A stretch of 64,000 nucleotides of DNA from an uncultured Lachnospiraceae bacterium (GTDB lineage: Bacteria; Bacillota; Clostridia; Lachnospirales; Lachnospiraceae): assembly GCA_947564735.1 (NCBI GenBank), contig CANOEC010000013.1, positions 36,848 through 100,847 on the forward strand, given 5' to 3'. The translations under genes and the position numbers were made by a program. The notes beneath the pieces are model-generated. The model saw only the letters and a program-made list of their open reading frames with translations, made no database searches and was not told where the DNA came from. Below, one piece after another: positions 60,108 through 64,000 of the stretch. Within the stretch, counting starts at the first letter, position 1. Each line of letters starts with the position of its first letter.

Positions 60108-61208
60108 ATGAAAATATTAGAGCATTATTATCCGGCACAGATTCGGATGCGGGATCAGACCGATTTGATTTCAGTCGTTGTGGCAGCATATAACATTGCG
60201 GATTATATTGAGAGAGGTATAAACTCCATCCGCAGCCAGACCTATGAGAATCTGGAGATTATCATTGTGGACGATGGTTCGACAGACGCTACGGGCGAGA
60301 TTTGTGATTGTCTTGCCCGAAAGGATGCAAGGATACATGTGCTCCATAAGGAAAATGGAGGACCAGCACAGGCGCGGAATATGGGAATGACACGGGCAAG
60401 AGGACGCTATATTGGTTTTGTGGACGGAGATGACTGGATAGATTCCGATATGTATGAGAACATGCTCAGCGCCATGCGGGAGCAGGACGCCGATCTTGCT
60501 GTCTGCCGTTACCGGCAGGTGCATAAGACACATACCGAAGATGAGTCGGTGGACAGGGCGGTTGTGTTTGAGGGGCAGGAGGCGCTGCAGCATTATGTGC
60601 AGGAGACGAAAGAATATGCCATTCAGAATGCGGCGTGGAATAAGCTGTATAGACGGCAGCTTTTGACGGGGATAACTTTTCCGGAAGGAAAATGGTATGA
60701 GGATATCATGTTTGCCACATTGGCGCTCGCCCATGCAAACCGATGTGTTTACCTTGACACTGCCTATTATAACTATATAATAGACAGAGAGGGAAGCATC
60801 ATGAATACGCAAATCAATCCTCGTACTTTTACGGATCAGATTCCCGCTTATTATGAGAAGACAAAGTTTTTAAAGGAGCTGGGGAGAGAGGATCTTGCAG
60901 ACATTCATGATTATTTTTTTTATAAAAGACTGCTGCTCTTCTATGACCGGCTGCAAAAGACAGAGGTAGCCGAGAAAGAACAATATATAGAACAGATTAC
61001 GCAGGTCATCCGGGATAACAGGGAGCACTATGCGCGCGCATACCATTGCCCGGTGGCGGACCGGCGGGATTATGAGAAGATAAAGCTGTTCTTAAAGTCT
61101 CCGGCACGTTATAGATGCAGAATACGGTGGGAGGAGCAGGTGGTGATTCCGCTTAAGGTAAAGGTTAAGAGATGCCTTAAGGGCATGAAGGGGCAGTCAG
61201 ACAAATAG
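60108..61208 (+). CDS. GT2 glycosyltransferase (EpsJ/CpsI-like)
   Basis: A 366-residue family 2 transferase: ISVVVAAYNIADYIERGINSI, IIIVDDGSTDATGEICD, ENGGPAQARNMGMTRARG and the metal-binding FVDGDDWIDSDMYE. There are no membrane segments, so it acts in the cytoplasm on a lipid-linked acceptor, unlike the GT2 at 23268. ATG 60108 follows GGAGG by five bases; the frame is open to 60054 through repeat B but this is not protein-like. Confidence 0.92.
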   Translation: MKILEHYYPAQIRMRDQTDLISVVVAAYNIADYIERGINSIRSQTYENLEIIIVDDGSTDATGEICDCLARKDARIHVLHKENGGPAQARNMGMTRARGRYIGFVDGDDWIDSDMYENMLSAMREQDADLAVCRYRQVHKTHTEDESVDRAVVFEGQEALQHYVQETKEYAIQNAAWNKLYRRQLLTGITFPEGKWYEDIMFATLALAHANRCVYLDTAYYNYIIDREGSIMNTQINPRTFTDQIPAYYEKTKFLKELGREDLADIHDYFFYKRLLLFYDRLQKTEVAEKEQYIEQITQVIRDNREHYARAYHCPVADRRDYEKIKLFLKSPARYRCRIRWEEQVVIPLKVKVKRCLKGMKGQSDK

Positions 61209-61252
61209 GGCGGGAAAAAAGCCTCGGCTGAAAGGGTATACGGCAGACAGAA

Positions 61253-62158
61253 ATGATAATCATACAGCTTGCAGGCGGGCTGGGCAACCAGATGTTCCAG
61301 TATGCCTTGTATCTACAACTGAAGAATCTTGGAAAAGATGTGAAGATTGACGATAAAACCGGTTTTGCAAACGACTTACAGCGCACGCCGGCGCTTGCCC
61401 CTTTCGGGATTTCCTATGAGACGGCGACGGCAAAAGAGATGGAGTGTATGCTGGATGCATCGCTTCGGTTGCGTGACAGGATAAGAAGGAAGCTTCGCGG
61501 CAGGAATAAGAAAGCCTATTTTGAGGCGGACAAGCGCTACAAGCCGGAGATTTTGTCGTGGGACGATATTTATCTGGAAGGATACTGGCAGACGGAGAAG
61601 TATTTTAACGGGGTATCCGAAGAGGTGCGGAAAGCTTTTGATATGGAGAAGCTGTTAAGCTATGTCAGAGAACAGAATGATAAAAAAACAGGCGTTTTGT
61701 TTGAGGAGTATCTTGCGCAGATTACATCCGAAGAATCTGTAAGCGTGCATATCCGCGGCGGTGACTATCTTCTTCCGGAGAATCAGAAGCTGTTTGGCGG
61801 CATCTGTACGGCAGAGTATTACAGGAAGGCAATGGAACAGATGAAAAAAGAACATCCCCACGCCAGATTCTATCTGTTTACCAACGATAAACAATGGGCG
61901 GGGCAGCAGAACGCGCAGGAAACGCTGGTAGACCTTGGCGGGCAGAGCGATTATCAGGAATTTGTTCTGATGAGTAAGTGCAGGCATCATATCTTGGCAA
62001 ACAGCAGCTTTAGCTGGTGGGCGTCCTATCTGAACAACAATCCGTGCAAGACGGTGTATGCGCCGGATAAGTGGCTGAACGGATGGGACTGTACGGATTT
62101 TTACAGAGAAGATATGCAGAAGATTGCGGCTGCAAAAGAGAGCGGTGCGATGATTTAA
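61253..62158 (+). CDS. GT11 alpha-1,2-fucosyltransferase-like protein
   Basis: A 301-residue family 11 transferase. The start MIIIQLAGGLGNQMFQYALY is the family's first motif, VSVHIRGGDYL corresponds to HxRRxDY, and ILANSSFSWWASYLN is the third. These enzymes transfer L-fucose from GDP-fucose to a galactose or similar residue in alpha-1,2 linkage. The start is fixed by motif 1. AAAGGG lies 16 bases upstream, so initiation may be weak. It follows the GT2 gene after 44 bases. Confidence 0.92.
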   Translation: MIIIQLAGGLGNQMFQYALYLQLKNLGKDVKIDDKTGFANDLQRTPALAPFGISYETATAKEMECMLDASLRLRDRIRRKLRGRNKKAYFEADKRYKPEILSWDDIYLEGYWQTEKYFNGVSEEVRKAFDMEKLLSYVREQNDKKTGVLFEEYLAQITSEESVSVHIRGGDYLLPENQKLFGGICTAEYYRKAMEQMKKEHPHARFYLFTNDKQWAGQQNAQETLVDLGGQSDYQEFVLMSKCRHHILANSSFSWWASYLNNNPCKTVYAPDKWLNGWDCTDFYREDMQKIAAAKESGAMI

Positions 62159-62197
62159 AGTTTTCAAAAGCAAAACCATGGGAGCAGGGTTATTAAT

Positions 62198-63985
62198 ATG
62201 GATAGAAAAGATACGGGGAAGAAGGTTACGATGCTGCAGAAGGTCGGCTATCTGTTTGACAAGAAACAGAAGCGGCAGATGGCGGGACTGGCGGTGTTGA
62301 TTTTAATCGGCGGTATGTTAGAGACCCTTGGGGTGTCGCTGCTTTTGCCGGTCGTGCAGGTTTTAATGAATCCGGAAGATATTCTGGAGAATAAATTAGT
62401 GGCAGCTGTGGTAGCATATCTGCATATCCAGACGAGCAGGCAGTTGATTATCATTATGCTTGGCACGCTGATTGTTCTGTATATCGTCAAGAATGCGTAC
62501 CTGCTGTTTCAGACATATGTGCAGAACACCTTTGTGACGCGTAACCGTAACCGTATGATCAGCCGTGTGATGCGGGAATTTCTGAACAGGCCTTACGAGG
62601 TCTATCTTGGAGCGGATATTCCCACTGTATTTCGGCTGACGGACAGCGATATTCCAAACGCTTTCCAGTTGATTCTGGTGTTGATTCAGATGGTGACGGA
62701 GATTGTGGTTGTCGTATCGTTGTGTATTGTGGTGGTGATCATCAGTCCGGCGATGAGTCTTTTTATTGTCACGGTATTTCTGGGAATGACGCTTATCATT
62801 ACCAAGGTTTTAAAACCCCGTTTAAATCATATCGGGCACAGGAATCAGGAAATCCAGTCCCGTATTGCCAAGTGGCGTATCCAGTCTATTTACGGGTTAA
62901 AGGATGTAAAAGTGCTGCACAGGGAAGAATTTTTTGTGCGCAATTATTATGAGAGCGGCGCAATAGGTGCCAATGTGGCGAGAAATTATGCAGTGTTGAA
63001 CAACCTGCCGCGGCTTTTGATTGAAACGGTTTTTATGGTATCGGTGCTTTTTTTCATATTGCTGTACATGCTGCGCGGCGGGGATATTAAGGTACTTGTA
63101 CCGCAGTTATCGGCGATGGCGGTGGCGGGAATCCGCGTGATGCCGGGCACGAACCGCATCAATACGTACCTATCGGAGATAGCCTATTCACAGCCCTGTC
63201 TGGATTATCTGTATGAAAATCTAAACGAGAGCATGAAGATGGACGTAAACGGCAGCGTGACCGGTCTGACCAAGGAAGACGGAGAAAGCGCACCCAGAGT
63301 GGAATTACAGGATAAGATTGTGCTGGATCATATCACCTATGCCTATCCGAACACGGAAAAGAACATTTTCACGGACGCACACATGGAAGTGAAGAAGGGA
63401 CAGTCTGTGGGAATCATGGGTCCCTCCGGTGCAGGAAAATCGACGATTGTGGATATCCTGCTGGGACTATTGCATGTGCAGGGGGGAACGATTACCTGTG
63501 ACGGCGTGAATATCTTTGACAATTACGCGGACTGGCTGGCGAAGATTGGTTATATCCCACAATCCATTTATCTGATAGACGAGTCCATTCGCGACAATAT
63601 TGCATTTGGTATTGACGCGGATAGAATAGATGATAAGCGCATCTGGGAAGTGCTTGAGGAGGCGCAGCTTAAGGAGTTCGTGGAGGAGCTTCCGGAAGGG
63701 CTGGATACGACCATAGGTGACAGGGGTGTCAGAATATCCGGCGGGCAGAGGCAGCGTCTCGGCATCGCGAGAGCGCTTTATCACAATCCGGAGATTCTCG
63801 TGTTCGACGAGGCGACTTCCGCGCTTGATACAGATACGGAGAAGGCGGTTATGGATGCGATTAACAGCTTCCACGGCAGAAAGACGATGGTGATTATTGC
63901 ACACAGGCTTAACACGATTGCCAAGTGCGATGTCATTTACAAGGTGGAAGACGAGAAGATTACGGAGACGACATTATCATGTTAG
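62198..63985 (+). CDS. PglK-like ABC flippase / exporter, paralogue 2
   Basis: A 595-residue half-transporter paralogous to that at 14388: LIGGMLETLGVSLLLPVVQVL near the N-terminus, six membrane segments, then an ATPase domain with GPSGAGKST (Lys414), ISGGQRQRLGIARAL and ILVFDEATSALD. It should flip a lipid-linked oligosaccharide. Compared with paralogue 1 it has a similar AMRxxPGxNRI-like region (GIRVMPGTNRINTYL). The last codons overlap the next gene start by seven bases. Two such flippases suggest two different lipid-linked substrates. Confidence 0.92.
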   Translation: MDRKDTGKKVTMLQKVGYLFDKKQKRQMAGLAVLILIGGMLETLGVSLLLPVVQVLMNPEDILENKLVAAVVAYLHIQTSRQLIIIMLGTLIVLYIVKNAYLLFQTYVQNTFVTRNRNRMISRVMREFLNRPYEVYLGADIPTVFRLTDSDIPNAFQLILVLIQMVTEIVVVVSLCIVVVIISPAMSLFIVTVFLGMTLIITKVLKPRLNHIGHRNQEIQSRIAKWRIQSIYGLKDVKVLHREEFFVRNYYESGAIGANVARNYAVLNNLPRLLIETVFMVSVLFFILLYMLRGGDIKVLVPQLSAMAVAGIRVMPGTNRINTYLSEIAYSQPCLDYLYENLNESMKMDVNGSVTGLTKEDGESAPRVELQDKIVLDHITYAYPNTEKNIFTDAHMEVKKGQSVGIMGPSGAGKSTIVDILLGLLHVQGGTITCDGVNIFDNYADWLAKIGYIPQSIYLIDESIRDNIAFGIDADRIDDKRIWEVLEEAQLKEFVEELPEGLDTTIGDRGVRISGGQRQRLGIARALYHNPEILVFDEATSALDTDTEKAVMDAINSFHGRKTMVIIAHRLNTIAKCDVIYKVEDEKITETTLSC

Positions 63986-64000
63986 GAATTGAGACACAGG
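63979..64000 (+). CDS. Start of next gene, cut by the window edge
   Basis: ATG 63979 overlaps the flippase stop codon and opens MLGIETQ before the sequence ends. The overlap resembles other coupled genes of the locus. Too little is visible to say what it encodes. Confidence 0.3.

Overview
The window looks like chromosomal DNA of a gut- or rumen-type Firmicute, most likely a member of the Lachnospiraceae (Clostridia). The reasons are purine-rich AGGAGG-type ribosome binding sites before most genes, a solute-binding lipoprotein with a lipobox and an Ala/Asp-rich linker, a split LacL/LacM-type beta-galactosidase, frequent ATGA stop/start overlaps and moderate base composition. No rRNA, tRNA, CRISPR array or intact insertion sequence was seen.

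Region 1 (1-7811) is a carbohydrate-use operon. It holds an AraC-family regulator with its own terminator, then a sugar-binding lipoprotein, two ABC permeases and a two-subunit family 2 beta-galactosidase, closed by a strong hairpin terminator at 7767-7811. No ATPase gene is present, so a shared sugar-ABC ATPase is presumably encoded elsewhere. A decayed minus-strand gene fragment (7841-8104) separates this operon from what follows.

Region 2 (about 8130 to the right edge, 56 kb) is one very large surface-glycan locus, almost all on the plus strand. It begins with pseudaminic-acid-type genes (pseF, pseI). These are interrupted by an inverted pair (PLP decarboxylase plus ATP-grasp ligase) and by an AAA-ATPase/nuclease-fold gene. 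It continues with a PglK-like ABC flippase, a GtrA protein, an O-acyltransferase, several giant polytopic membrane proteins (GT-C-like, DUF6020-like and O-antigen-ligase-like), a WecE aminotransferase with a GNAT acetyltransferase, and a GtrB-like GT2. Next come a PglF/PglE/PglC/PglA-like initiation module with a second ATP-grasp enzyme, and a TviB/TviC-like pair for UDP-GalNAcA. After these are GT10, GT4, GT2 and GT11 transferases, two formyltransferases, two asparagine-synthase-type amidotransferases and a deacetylase. A second PglK-like ABC flippase closes the window. The whole reads as synthesis of a heavily decorated, lipid-linked cell-surface glycan.

The most interesting part is 45871-51301. 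It is a dlt-like acylation cassette (SGNH protein, DltA-like adenylating enzyme, carrier protein, AlgI-like MBOAT) with a formyltransferase gene placed between the adenylating enzyme and the carrier. This suggests that an activated, possibly N-formylated, amino acid is transferred to an extracellular glycan. A second notable feature is a set of three families of hairpin-rich intergenic repeats. They sit between a stop codon and the next ribosome binding site and are shared between distant parts of the window. One family shows compensatory base changes in its stems, and one copy has a loop that matches a site just upstream of the start codon. Many enzyme families in the glycan locus occur exactly twice, which points to growth by duplication or fusion of two glycan loci.
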